Assembly: GCF_010671565.1 (NCBI RefSeq)
Contig: NZ_JAABOQ010000006.1
Coordinates: 62,001-126,000, forward strand
DNA length: 64,000 nucleotides
Reading direction: 5' to 3'
Source of the DNA: Spongiivirga citrea
Lineage (GTDB): Bacteria > Bacteroidota > Bacteroidia > Flavobacteriales > Flavobacteriaceae
The translations under genes were made by a program, and so were the position numbers. Below, in pieces: positions 1-8,769 of this stretch (positions are counted from its first letter, which is position 1; each line of letters begins with the position of its first letter). Under the pieces are notes generated by a model. That model searched no databases, was not told the DNA's origin, and was given only the letters and a program-made list of their open reading frames with translations.

Positions 1-141
1 GATAACAGCAGAACTGTAGGTGATATAACCGAGTTTACTTTAAAGGGAATTGTGATTGACAATTTCTTTTTCGGCGTATCTGCTATAGGAAAAGATGGTC
101 ATGAAAGTGTTGTAGTTTTTCCGAATCAAATAATAAGATAA
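1..141 (+). CDS. C-terminal end of a probable M28-type metallopeptidase (partial)
   Basis: An open frame enters from the left edge and stops with TAA at 139-141, leaving 46 residues. The visible tail contains IDNFFFGVSAIGKDGHES followed by VVVFP. That is the closing beta-strand pattern of a fibronectin-III-like domain, as found at the end of many flavobacterial M28/M20-type aminopeptidases. None of the catalytic part is in the window, so the enzyme class is inferred from the tail alone. The next gene starts 10 bases downstream on the same strand, so the two may be cotranscribed. Confidence 0.5.
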   Translation, partial: DNSRTVGDITEFTLKGIVIDNFFFGVSAIGKDGHESVVVFPNQIIR

Positions 142-151
142 TTCTTTAACA

Positions 152-1066
152 ATGAAATTAATTTCTTTTATCACGGCTTTCCTTTCCTGTGTCTTTTTCA
201 CAAAAAGTATTGCGCAAAGCAATCACAAAACACTTAAAACCAAGCAAAAGGGAAAAGTGATTATGTATAAGGATTTCAAATCTGAAATCGTACAATCTAG
301 AAATGTCGAAGTTTTTCTTCCTGCCGGTTATGATCAAAATGATTCTACACCCTATCATGTATTATATATGCACGATGGTCAAAATGTATTCAACCCCTCT
401 ACTTCATACACTAAAATAGACTGGGGAGTAGATGAAACAATTGACAGCCTAATGCGCATAGGAGCAATTGAAAAAACGATTGTAGTTGCACCATGGAATA
501 CCTTTAAAACACGATTTATCGAGTATATGCCCGCTCAACCAAAAGAAGCTACGGATAATGATCAAGCTAGAAAAGCATTAATGGATAATTTTGGTGGCGA
601 GAAACTATTATCGGATGAATATCTCGAGTTTTTGGTAAAGGAATTGAAACCTTTTATTGACAAAACATATAACGTATCAACAAAAGCAGAGGACACTTTT
701 ATAATGGGATCTTCTATGGGTGGCTTAATATCTTTATATGCTATATCTAAATATCCTGATGTATTTGGTGCTGCGGGCTGCGTTTCAACACATTGGCCAA
801 TACCAATGATTGGGGATGCTTATATTGCAACATTACCTAGTACATTACCAGATCCTAAAACGCACAAAATTTATTTCGATTATGGGACTGAGACATTGGA
901 TGCGCAATATGAGCCTTATCAAATGAGAGTCGATAAGATAATGACGGATAAAGGCTATGTAAAAAATGAAAACTGGATAACCCAGAAATTTGAAGGTGCA
1001 GATCATTCTGAAAAAAGCTGGAATGCCCGAGCACATATTCCAATACTTTTTATGCTAGCAAAATAA
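152..1066 (+). CDS. secreted alpha/beta-hydrolase fold esterase
   Basis: 304 residues. The N-terminus is a Sec signal peptide (residues 1-21, hydrophobic core ending in IAQ), so the mature enzyme should be periplasmic or exported. The body follows the putative esterase (esterase D / feruloyl-esterase-like) fold: YMHDGQNVF near residue 73, the nucleophile elbow GSSMGG near 186-191, and a C-terminal GADHSEKSW that supplies the likely catalytic His. Enzymes with this layout cleave carboxylic esters of small acyl groups or carbohydrate esters; the substrate cannot be read from the sequence. It sits between a peptidase tail and an SDR gene on the same strand with short gaps, so an operon is possible but the genes have no obvious common pathway. 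Confidence 0.8.
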   Translation: MKLISFITAFLSCVFFTKSIAQSNHKTLKTKQKGKVIMYKDFKSEIVQSRNVEVFLPAGYDQNDSTPYHVLYMHDGQNVFNPSTSYTKIDWGVDETIDSLMRIGAIEKTIVVAPWNTFKTRFIEYMPAQPKEATDNDQARKALMDNFGGEKLLSDEYLEFLVKELKPFIDKTYNVSTKAEDTFIMGSSMGGLISLYAISKYPDVFGAAGCVSTHWPIPMIGDAYIATLPSTLPDPKTHKIYFDYGTETLDAQYEPYQMRVDKIMTDKGYVKNENWITQKFEGADHSEKSWNARAHIPILFMLAK

Positions 1067-1091
1067 TTAACTAAATAACCTAAAAACAAAT

Positions 1092-1694
1092 ATGAAAATT
1101 CTAATTATTGGTGGAAACGGTACTATTGGTAAAGTAGTGCGCGATCATCTAACCCAAAATCATGAATTAATAATTGCAGCTCGTACTAATGGCGATGTCA
1201 ATGTCGATATTGCCGACTCAAAATCGATTGAAAATATGTTTCAAAAGGTTGGTACTGTAGATGCTATTGTTTGTATTGCCGGTGAGGCAAAATGGGCTCC
1301 TTTTAACGACTTATCTGAAAGTGATTTTCATATTGGTTTAAATAGTAAGCTAATGGGGCAAGTAAATCTTGTTCGTATTGGCCAAAAGCATTTATCCGCT
1401 GGAGGGTCGTTTACACTTTCAACAGGAATTTTAGCAGATGACCCAGTACCAATGACCACAAGTGCGGCCATGGTTAATGGTGGAATTCATAGTTTTGCTA
1501 GAGCTGCTGCATTAGAACTTGAAAACGGTCATCGTATTAACGTAGTATCATCTGGTTTGGTAATTGACGCAGTTGATAAATACCGTGACTATTTCCCAGG
1601 CCATAATCCGGTTCCGATGAATAAAGTTGTCAATGCTTATGTTAAAAGCATTGAAGGAAAAATAAATGGAGAAATAATTAGAATTTATGAATAA
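1092..1694 (+). CDS. atypical short-chain dehydrogenase family protein lacking the YxxxK pair
   Basis: 200 residues, cytoplasmic. The N-terminus MKILIIGGNGTIGKVV is a Rossmann nucleotide-binding loop of the SDR superfamily, and IAGEAKW near residue 57 corresponds to the NAG region. The catalytic helix aligns as TSAAMVNGGIHSFARAAALEL: where classical SDRs have Tyr-x-x-x-Lys this protein has Ala and Asn. A small family of about 200-residue short-chain dehydrogenase-like proteins shares this loss. It may therefore bind NAD(P) without classical oxidoreductase chemistry, or use another mechanism. The gene lies 25 bases after the esterase gene. Confidence 0.7.
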   Translation: MKILIIGGNGTIGKVVRDHLTQNHELIIAARTNGDVNVDIADSKSIENMFQKVGTVDAIVCIAGEAKWAPFNDLSESDFHIGLNSKLMGQVNLVRIGQKHLSAGGSFTLSTGILADDPVPMTTSAAMVNGGIHSFARAAALELENGHRINVVSSGLVIDAVDKYRDYFPGHNPVPMNKVVNAYVKSIEGKINGEIIRIYE

Positions 1695-1797
1695 GAAAAT
1701 GAGTTGCTAAAACCTCTTTTGTTATTCTAAAATTGGATTGGAAAGTACCATAGTATTTTCAAATAGTATTATGTAGTAAGTCATTTTATCACCTAAA

Positions 1798-1828
1798 TTG
1801 GGACGCTTATTTAAGCATCATAACTTTG
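1798..1828 (+). promoter_or_regulatory. Bacteroidota-type promoter for the gluconokinase-Gnd fusion gene
   Basis: TTG at 1798-1800, a 20-bp spacer and TAACTTTG at 1821-1828 match the -33/-7 pattern of the Bacteroidota housekeeping sigma factor (TTTG, TAnnTTTG). Transcription would begin near 1833-1835. The last three bases of the -7 element are the TTG that opens the longest reading frame, which complicates the start assignment of the gene. Confidence 0.5.
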
Positions 1829-3709
1829 AAGAACATAATCATTATAATGGGTGTTTCTGGTGTTGGGAAAACTACCATCGGATTACTCCTATCTGAAAAA
1901 ATCGGAATTCCTTTTTTCGACGGAGATGACTTTCATCCGGAAGTAAATAAAAAGAAAATGGAAGCTGGTGAGCCATTAAATGATGGTGATCGCTTGGGAT
2001 GGCTAAAGTCGTTAAACGAGCTGGCTCAAGAAAAACAATCGGAAGAGGGTGCCGTTATTGCCTGCTCTGCCTTAAAGGATGACTACCGACAGTTGCTCAG
2101 ACAATCTATAAAATCAATCTATTTTGTGCACCTAGAGGGCAGTTTCGAGTTAATTTCGGAAAGAATGAAGCAGCGAGAAAATCATTTTATGCCGGAAGCA
2201 TTATTGCAATCGCAATTTGATGCTTTAGAGAATCCCAAAAAAGCGCTTACATTTTCAATTACAATGACACCAGAAGAAATTACCAATCAAGCAGTGAATA
2301 TTATTACTAATAAAACCGAATTCGGTCTTATCGGACTTGGGGTAATGGGAAAAAGTCTATGTAGAAATCTAGCAAATAACGGATTTAACATATCCATGTA
2401 TAACAGGCACGTCGATGAAAAAGAAGTGGATATTGCAAAAGACTTTAAAGCTGAATTTCCTGTTTTTAAAAATTCATTAGCCTTTGATAATTTGGGGAAT
2501 TTTGTTGCTTCAATGCAACAACCTAGAAAGATTATGTTGATGGTGAATGCAGGAAAACCCGTTGATTATGTTATTGCAGATTTAGAACCGTATCTTGATA
2601 AAGGTGATATCATCATTGACGGTGGTAATTCTCATTTTGAAGATACAAAACGGCGTATTGATTATTTAAAAGAAAAGGAAATTCACTTTGTAGGTACAGG
2701 AGTTTCTGGTGGTGAAGAAGGCGCATTAAAGGGTCCGTCAATCATGCCAAGCGGCAATAAAGAAGCCTATGACGAGATTGCTCCTTACCTTGATACAATT
2801 GCTGCAGTTGACAAAAACGGAAAAGGATGTTGTACCTATGTAGGACCTGAAGGTAGTGGTCATTATATAAAAATGGTCCACAACGGAATTGAGTATGCTG
2901 AAATGCAACTTCTGGCAGAAGTCTATCAGTTATTAAGAACACAAGGAAAAACACCATCAGAAATTGCTGATTTGATGGGGTCTTGGACCAAAACCGAATT
3001 AAATAGTTTTCTCTTAGAAATAACGGTTAATATCTTAAGAAAAAAAGAAGGTGAAGGCTGGTTAATTGATAAAATACTAGATAAGGCAGGAAACAAAGGA
3101 ACAGGAAACTGGACCACTGTATCTGCTGCCAATTTAGGAATACCAGCTACCGTAATCTCCAGTGCTTTATTCGCTAGGTACGTATCAGCTTTTAAAGAAA
3201 CTCGTATTAAAATGGTCGACCTTTATGAGCAGGAAAAAATTGCACCACAATTTGATATTGACACTTTAAAGGAAGCCTATACAGCGGCAAGAATAATCAA
3301 TCATCATCAGGGATTTGATCTAATCAACGAAGCTTCAAAAACCTACAGTTGGAATTTGAATTTGAGTGAGATTGCCCGTGTTTGGACAAATGGATGTATT
3401 GTACGATCGGAATTAATGGAGAGTCTAGTCAATTTGTTTACTAATTCTGATAAGGCAATTCTGTTTCAACCTTCAATAGTCGATCAAGTTAAATCCCTAA
3501 AAAATAGCCTAAAAATGATTGTCATCGCATCGATAGAAAGTGATGCCCCAATCCCTTGTTTTAGTGAGGCACTCACCTATCTAAATTCAATGACCACTAA
3601 GAATTTGTCTGCAAATATGATACAAGCGCAGCGGGATTATTTTGGAGCACATACTTACGAACGCGTAGACAAAAAAGGAACTTTTCATACCGATTGGTTA
3701 GGGAGTTAA
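1826..3709 (+). CDS. gntK-gnd: bifunctional gluconokinase / 6-phosphogluconate dehydrogenase (decarboxylating) fusion
   Basis: 627 residues containing two enzymes. Residues 1-163 are a GntK-type gluconokinase: P-loop GVSGVGKT at 9-16, the substrate segment DGDDFHP at 32-38 and NDGDR. Residues 164-627 are a full-length 6-phosphogluconate dehydrogenase: the GxGxxG loop at 170-175, NRH suiting NADP, GVSGGEEGA, and the catalytic HNGIEY segment. The chain could convert gluconate plus ATP to 6-phosphogluconate and then to ribulose 5-phosphate plus CO2 and NADPH. The only start that keeps the first beta strand of the kinase is TTG at 1826; the first ATG (1847) would begin directly at the P-loop. However, the TTG lies inside a good -7 promoter element. 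Either the promoter match is chance, or another promoter is used. A sequencing or annotation error between two separate genes is unlikely because the frame is continuous. Confidence 0.9.
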   Translation: MKNIIIIMGVSGVGKTTIGLLLSEKIGIPFFDGDDFHPEVNKKKMEAGEPLNDGDRLGWLKSLNELAQEKQSEEGAVIACSALKDDYRQLLRQSIKSIYFVHLEGSFELISERMKQRENHFMPEALLQSQFDALENPKKALTFSITMTPEEITNQAVNIITNKTEFGLIGLGVMGKSLCRNLANNGFNISMYNRHVDEKEVDIAKDFKAEFPVFKNSLAFDNLGNFVASMQQPRKIMLMVNAGKPVDYVIADLEPYLDKGDIIIDGGNSHFEDTKRRIDYLKEKEIHFVGTGVSGGEEGALKGPSIMPSGNKEAYDEIAPYLDTIAAVDKNGKGCCTYVGPEGSGHYIKMVHNGIEYAEMQLLAEVYQLLRTQGKTPSEIADLMGSWTKTELNSFLLEITVNILRKKEGEGWLIDKILDKAGNKGTGNWTTVSAANLGIPATVISSALFARYVSAFKETRIKMVDLYEQEKIAPQFDIDTLKEAYTAARIINHHQGFDLINEASKTYSWNLNLSEIARVWTNGCIVRSELMESLVNLFTNSDKAILFQPSIVDQVKSLKNSLKMIVIASIESDAPIPCFSEALTYLNSMTTKNLSANMIQAQRDYFGAHTYERVDKKGTFHTDWLGS

Positions 3710-3748
3710 TAAGCATCAAATTGGGTTTATGATTTGTATCTTTATATA

Positions 3749-4327
3749 ATGATTGAAAAACCTGAGCTCTACTTTAAAAAAGACAACGAGTGGTATAATT
3801 GGCTATATCAAAACTATGACCAATACGAAAACGGAATATATCTGGTTTTTTATAAGCTGGAAGCCAAGATTCCCACAATGCGTTGGGAAGAAGCCGTTCG
3901 TGTAGCATTATGTTTTGGTTGGATCGATTCTACAGTAAAGAATGTGGGTGGACCAAAACGAATTCAATACTTCTGCAAACGAAAACCAAAGAGTGTCTGG
4001 AGCAAGGTTAACAAAACCCATGTTGAAGAATTAATTGCCACCAATAAAATGCATGAAGCGGGATATCGGTCTATAGAAATAGCTAAGGAAAATGGCTCGT
4101 GGATTGCATTAGATGATGTTGAAAATGGACTTATTCCAATGGATCTTCAAAAAGCTTTTAACGGTAATCAACTTGCTTTTAGCAATTATCAAGGCTTTAC
4201 ATTTAGCAACAGAAAAAGCTATTTATATTGGCTCAATCAGGCTAGACGACAAGAAACCAGAGAAAAACGAATTAAAGAAATTATCCGTCTCTGTTCTCAG
4301 GGAATTAAATCTAGAAACACATGGTAA
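3749..4327 (+). CDS. YdeI/OmpD-associated family protein
   Basis: 192 residues from ATG 3749; a longer frame begins at a TTG at 3734 that I do not trust. The sequence shows the YdeI (COG4430) family hallmarks: RWEEAVRVALCFGWIDS near the middle of the N-terminal half, RKPKSVWSKVNK, and a C-terminal helical segment with KSYLYWLNQARRQETREKRI. The family is linked loosely to bacteriocin resistance and stress; its biochemistry is not established. It is cytoplasmic, with no signal peptide. The next gene begins inside its stop region (7-base overlap), suggesting translational coupling. Confidence 0.8.
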   Translation: MIEKPELYFKKDNEWYNWLYQNYDQYENGIYLVFYKLEAKIPTMRWEEAVRVALCFGWIDSTVKNVGGPKRIQYFCKRKPKSVWSKVNKTHVEELIATNKMHEAGYRSIEIAKENGSWIALDDVENGLIPMDLQKAFNGNQLAFSNYQGFTFSNRKSYLYWLNQARRQETREKRIKEIIRLCSQGIKSRNTW

Positions 4328-4623
4328 ATTTAAGAGGAGGTGATTGGAAAGAAATGCTAAAAGCTGCCGAGCAAGGAAATCTTGAATTGGTAAAAGCTTA
4401 TGTGAGAATGGGTATTGATATTAATTATGTCCATCCCGAAGAGTTAACAACCCCACTCATTGAAAGCGCTAGAAACGGGAATTTTGAAATCGTCAAGTTC
4501 CTCTTAGAAAATGGTGCTGACTGTACAATTATAGATGGATATGGTGGATTCTCGGCGATAGAATCTGCCAAATTGCATGGTCATACTGAAATTGTTGCCA
4601 TGATTGAAAAACATAACCTTTAA
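4321..4623 (+). CDS. small ankyrin-repeat protein
   Basis: 100 residues. Ankyrin units are visible: KAAEQGNLELVKAYVRMGID, then TPLIESARNGNFEIVKFLLENGAD, then a last unit SAIESAKLHGHTEIVAMIEK. Such small cytoplasmic proteins act as protein-binding scaffolds. The ATG at 4321 overlaps the end of the upstream YdeI-like gene by 7 bases. A purine-rich GAGGAGG follows the start codon and would serve only an internal ATG at 4354; I prefer 4321 because the first helix of the first repeat needs the residues before 4354. The partner is unknown; the pirin gene follows 18 bases later. Confidence 0.75.
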   Translation: MVNLRGGDWKEMLKAAEQGNLELVKAYVRMGIDINYVHPEELTTPLIESARNGNFEIVKFLLENGADCTIIDGYGGFSAIESAKLHGHTEIVAMIEKHNL

Positions 4624-4641
4624 AAGCAAGGAAAAAGAAAA

Positions 4642-5640
4642 ATGACAGCTATCAAAAAAATATTCCAACTAGGCAATCAATGGCCAACACAAGACCCATT
4701 TTTATTTTGTGCATTTCACCATGATCATTTCCCAAAAGGTAATGGTAAAATGGGCCCCAAAGCATCACTAGAAGGAAGAAATATTGGTCAGGATTTCGCT
4801 AATAAAGATGGATGGAATATGTATCATGGCCAGACAGTTCCAGGTTTTCCGCACCACCCACATCGTGGTTTTGAAACCGTTACGATTGTTGAAAAAGGAA
4901 TCGCCGATCATTTTGATTCACTTGGTGCTAAAGGTAGGTTTGGCGAAGGCGATGTACAATGGATGACTGCCGGCAAAGGTGTGCAACATAGCGAGATGTT
5001 TCCCCTACTAAAGACGGAGGAGGAAAATGAGTTGCTCTTATTTCAAATTTGGCTAAATCTACCTGCTAAAGACAAGATGGTCGATGCACATTATAAAATG
5101 CTTTGGAATGAAGATATTCCGACACTTACTCTTGAAAATGGTATTTCAATCAAACTAATTGCAGGAGCTTATGATGACCAAAAAGCACTCGCTCCTACTC
5201 CAAATTCCTGGGCGGCAAATACTGAAAACACAGTTGCTATTTGGATTGGAACCATTGATGCCAATGCTGAATGGTCAGTGCCAACAGCAGAAAGCGTAAT
5301 TAATCGAAGTATCTATTTTTTTCAAGGTGATGAAATACAAGTTGAAGGCTATGAAATTCCTACTTTACATGGAATGTACGTTTCTCCTGAGAAAGAATTG
5401 ACTATCAAAAATGGAAACAAACAAGCTAAGTTCTTGTTAATTCAAGGAAAACCGATTGGTGAGCCCGTAGCCCAACAAGGCCCGTTTGTTATGAACACCT
5501 ACCAAGAAATTACTGATGCCATTATGGAATATCGTAAGACTGAATTCGGGGGTTGGCCTTGGAACTCCCATGATCCTACTAATGAAGATAAAAAAGGAAG
5601 GTTTGCATTACATGCGGATGGTAAAGAGGAGGTTAGGTAA
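4642..5640 (+). CDS. pirin family protein
   Basis: 332 residues, bicupin fold. The N-terminal cupin carries HHPHRGFETVTIVEKG near residues 72-87 and GKGVQHSEM near 112, giving the His/His/His/Glu metal ligands of pirins. The C-terminal part has a second cupin (EIPTLHGMYVSPEKE) and the pirin tail FGGWPW. Some bacterial pirins have quercetin 2,3-dioxygenase activity or modulate metabolic enzymes; the role here is unknown. Cytoplasmic. It closes the first forward gene block and is followed by a convergent T6SS-associated cluster. Confidence 0.88.
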   Translation: MTAIKKIFQLGNQWPTQDPFLFCAFHHDHFPKGNGKMGPKASLEGRNIGQDFANKDGWNMYHGQTVPGFPHHPHRGFETVTIVEKGIADHFDSLGAKGRFGEGDVQWMTAGKGVQHSEMFPLLKTEEENELLLFQIWLNLPAKDKMVDAHYKMLWNEDIPTLTLENGISIKLIAGAYDDQKALAPTPNSWAANTENTVAIWIGTIDANAEWSVPTAESVINRSIYFFQGDEIQVEGYEIPTLHGMYVSPEKELTIKNGNKQAKFLLIQGKPIGEPVAQQGPFVMNTYQEITDAIMEYRKTEFGGWPWNSHDPTNEDKKGRFALHADGKEEVR

Positions 5641-5731
5641 TCTTCCGTTGAATTCAACAAAGATCGAGTATAAGTTAGACGAAAATTACAAGATACTGTT
5701 AAGATCGGTAGCCAGAAATCTTATAAATTAA

Positions 5732-6955
5732 TTATTCCGTTTTTCTATTCATTGACCTGCTAATAAATACCATTACTATGACGAAAACTATGATTGCAGC
5801 TAGAATATAAAACAGGTTATTTAAAGACCAGTATAAGCCTTTTTCAAGACTGTTGCATGATGAATTATTTGATTTTAATTCTTCAAGTGTTCTAGGAGAA
5901 CAAGGATATATAGATAATCGATTCGAACTGCCATCAAATGTTTCAAGATTAATTAAGGCCTTTAAGCAACTAGCATCTCCTATTGGGTTATTAGAAATAT
6001 CTAAATTACTTAAAGTTTGTTTTGAGGATAAAAAACATATATCAGAAATATTATTATAACTGATATTTAAAAACTCTATGTTTTCTAAATCAATGAGCTC
6101 TGTTATATCTTCCAACTTATTATAACCTAAATTAATTAAACCTAAGTCCTTACTATTTGCAAATCCAGTTACTTTTGTCAATTCATTTGAAGCTACCCAT
6201 AATGTTTTCAACCCCTTAAAATTCAAACTGAGTTTCTGTAGCTTATTTTGAGATACACTTAGTACTTCCAGTTTTTCATGTGATGTTAAAAAATCTAAGT
6301 TGGTAAGACCACATCCAGTTAGAGAGACTTCTCTTAATTGAGCTAATGCATTCCAATTTTCAGTTTTACTAATATTACATGACGCAACTGAAATTTTCTC
6401 AAGTTTATTTAAGTCAACTATTGGAGACAAATCCGTTATATCACTATTCTCAATTGATAAGGTTAGTAGGTTTTTTAAGAATCCAATGCCTTGCAACTCA
6501 TTTTCAGAGACATTAGACACTTCATTAATTACCAGGTTTTCAAGCTGTTTAATCTGAAAGACAGTGGTTAAATCAAGTAATGTTTTATGTTCATAAATTC
6601 GTAGCGTTTTTAATTTGGAACTATTCTTTAGTGAACTAAAGTCATTATTTGAACATCCAAAAAACAAAATCTCTTCAACCTTAGGCAAGGTTGAAAAAAT
6701 AGAAATATCATCTATTGTTTCGCCTTCAATATCCGAGCAAGGTATTTCAATTTTTCTGGTATTTTCATAGTATTGATAGAAGCCCGCGACACCTTTTTCC
6801 TCAAAATCTATTTCGGGGATTACCTTATTTAAAGTTAGTAAGGCTGCAAATTGTTCTTCATTAAGGTCTCTATCTGTTAACTTCTGACCAAAGAGATTAA
6901 GGCTGAATACGCCAAAAAAAAATAAGAACAAAAAACTATTTTTAATACACATCAT
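5732..6955 (-). CDS. membrane-anchored leucine-rich-repeat protein, putative immunity protein of the adjacent hydrolase
   Basis: 407 residues. A signal peptide covers about residues 1-23 (ends NLFGQ), followed by LRR units of the form LxxLxxLxLxxNxLxxI (for example LGLINLGYNKLEDI and LNISYNNISDI). A single C-terminal membrane helix lies near 380-400, followed by a basic tail (SRSMNRK). This predicts a periplasmic LRR domain anchored in the inner membrane. The start ATG overlaps the upstream hydrolase stop by 4 bases (ATGA). The position directly after a probable secreted hydrolase in a T6SS cargo operon suggests immunity; LRR folds are good inhibitor scaffolds. No sequence motif proves this. 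Confidence 0.6.
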   Translation of the reverse strand: MMCIKNSFLFLFFFGVFSLNLFGQKLTDRDLNEEQFAALLTLNKVIPEIDFEEKGVAGFYQYYENTRKIEIPCSDIEGETIDDISIFSTLPKVEEILFFGCSNNDFSSLKNSSKLKTLRIYEHKTLLDLTTVFQIKQLENLVINEVSNVSENELQGIGFLKNLLTLSIENSDITDLSPIVDLNKLEKISVASCNISKTENWNALAQLREVSLTGCGLTNLDFLTSHEKLEVLSVSQNKLQKLSLNFKGLKTLWVASNELTKVTGFANSKDLGLINLGYNKLEDITELIDLENIEFLNISYNNISDICFLSSKQTLSNLDISNNPIGDASCLKALINLETFDGSSNRLSIYPCSPRTLEELKSNNSSCNSLEKGLYWSLNNLFYILAAIIVFVIVMVFISRSMNRKTE

Positions 6956-8769
6956 ATCCTTCTTGATCCAAAACTCTCCTTCAATTCATTTTTCACTTCA
7001 TTAGTCATTAACATATGACTCAAGCTATGAGAAACCTGGGCAAAATAACCTAAACTTCCTGGTTTTTCCATTAATCCAAAATCATCACTAACTAGGTCTT
7101 CATTGGCAATAAGGTGACAATTATATTTCGCTATTGTTTTTTTATAAACTTTTAAGTTTTTTTCAAGTTCTTTAAGCTCATTATCTATATCCAGATACCA
7201 CTTAACAAGTGGCCCAGATAATAGGGCAAAGGCTATGTTCATATTTCTCAATACTTTATGAGCTGCTTTAAAACTGTCTTTTGAATCTAATTGACTAACT
7301 AAAATAAAGAGAATTTCTTTGATGTTTTTTTGCTCGTTCCCAGAGGGGTTTCCTTTTTTAACAGCATCTTCTAACATAGAAATAAATACGTTAAAGTCGT
7401 TAAATTTATTCCTTGTGCTATACTTATCTAGGTCTGTAATATTTTCAGAAATAATACTTCCTTTGAATTTACTAAACTGAAACTCTGGATCATTACTAGT
7501 ATCATCGATAACCTTTATCACACCGTGCTTTTCTGCAAGCAAAAGTTCTTCAAAAACCTTAAATAAATAACTATCCTTCGGTCCGGTTTTAATCTCCATC
7601 AATGTATTCAACCAACCAATAATTTCAGTCGACAAATTAAGGTCTTGTGCAAAATTATATGTCCAACGATATGGTACATTATCTGTTATATTTCTTGTCC
7701 ACCAACCCTTTTCTTTTACTTGATCATCTTTAATAAATGTAATTCCTTCCTTTAAATCCTTTTTAACTTTATTAACCCAAACATTAATATCTGTAAGTAG
7801 TAATAACAGATTTTGAACGTTGGTAGCAGTTTTAGGCGCTTTAGCAGTCTCCTCTTTAAACAATCGGAGAAAATAACTTAATCCGTTGAAAATACTCAAA
7901 GTTGATTCCCAAAGTAAAAGTCTATCATTATAGTTAATATCCTTATTTTGAAGCTTTTTAAAAAGTTGCTCCAACTCTTCCTGACGAGTATTGATTAAGT
8001 TTACCCCTAGATCTTCTTCAATGTACTTCTCAAAGTCTTTTTGAGATTTTGTTTTTTCCTTTTCTTTAAAAAGTGCTTCAAATTCTTTCGAGCCACTTTT
8101 ATAAAGTCTATTCTCAAAGATAGAGGCAACATAAGCTGATAAATCATTCACCGAATAATCTGCTATTACTCTTTGTGTCAGATCATATTCATTATAGACA
8201 TTAATAATCTTGCAATCTTCATGAAATCTCGATTCATCAACTTGGTGCATTTTGTTGAAAAATGGAGTTGACAGGTAAGTCACACTTTTAACCTTCCATT
8301 TATCATGAAAATCATTGTTTTCGGCTATTGCCTTTGTGAATTCATTAATTACATTACCCCCATGAGAATGTCCTACCAAGTGGATCCATGTCGTTTTATT
8401 TCGATTACCCGGAAACCAATCTAAAATTTTATCCATTAAGGCTTTTCCCGCATTTACTCTGGCTTTGGGATCATTATCCCCTGTCCAACTAAACCACTGG
8501 TCTTCAATATGCATGTCCGGAAACTCTTCATCTCTTAGAATTCTAAAATCTTCAAGAAAATTAGGGTCTTCTTTTGCGGGTAAAAACTTATTCTTTTCAT
8601 CCTTTGCAAAATAGGTCTTGTTATATGCTTGATGTAATTTGCTTTCTAGATTAACAGGATCTGTTGTTCCAGGGACAAATAGCACAAGATCAATGACTAA
8701 GTCTTTTACTATGATACTTGCAGTCGCAGTAAACCCTCCAACCTCTATTTTAAAAGTATTCTCGCTCAT
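6952..8769 (-). CDS. alpha/beta-hydrolase domain protein, putative T6SS lipase-like effector
   Basis: 605 residues, no signal peptide. HLVGHSHGGNVI places a GxSxG nucleophile elbow (GHSHGG) at about residues 133-138 with Ser135. It follows a beta strand and is preceded by DLVLFVPGTTDP, a plausible oxyanion-region strand. This is the order seen in Tle-type phospholipase effectors. The C-terminal two thirds are helical and charged (many EELEQ/KKL runs) and are not recognised. The gene overlaps the extended Hcp gene upstream and the LRR gene downstream by 4 bases each, so the three are translationally coupled. I infer that the protein is loaded on the extended Hcp, delivered by T6SS and neutralised by the LRR protein. 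The substrate is unknown. Confidence 0.6.
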   Translation of the reverse strand: MSENTFKIEVGGFTATASIIVKDLVIDLVLFVPGTTDPVNLESKLHQAYNKTYFAKDEKNKFLPAKEDPNFLEDFRILRDEEFPDMHIEDQWFSWTGDNDPKARVNAGKALMDKILDWFPGNRNKTTWIHLVGHSHGGNVINEFTKAIAENNDFHDKWKVKSVTYLSTPFFNKMHQVDESRFHEDCKIINVYNEYDLTQRVIADYSVNDLSAYVASIFENRLYKSGSKEFEALFKEKEKTKSQKDFEKYIEEDLGVNLINTRQEELEQLFKKLQNKDINYNDRLLLWESTLSIFNGLSYFLRLFKEETAKAPKTATNVQNLLLLLTDINVWVNKVKKDLKEGITFIKDDQVKEKGWWTRNITDNVPYRWTYNFAQDLNLSTEIIGWLNTLMEIKTGPKDSYLFKVFEELLLAEKHGVIKVIDDTSNDPEFQFSKFKGSIISENITDLDKYSTRNKFNDFNVFISMLEDAVKKGNPSGNEQKNIKEILFILVSQLDSKDSFKAAHKVLRNMNIAFALLSGPLVKWYLDIDNELKELEKNLKVYKKTIAKYNCHLIANEDLVSDDFGLMEKPGSLGYFAQVSHSLSHMLMTNEVKNELKESFGSRRI

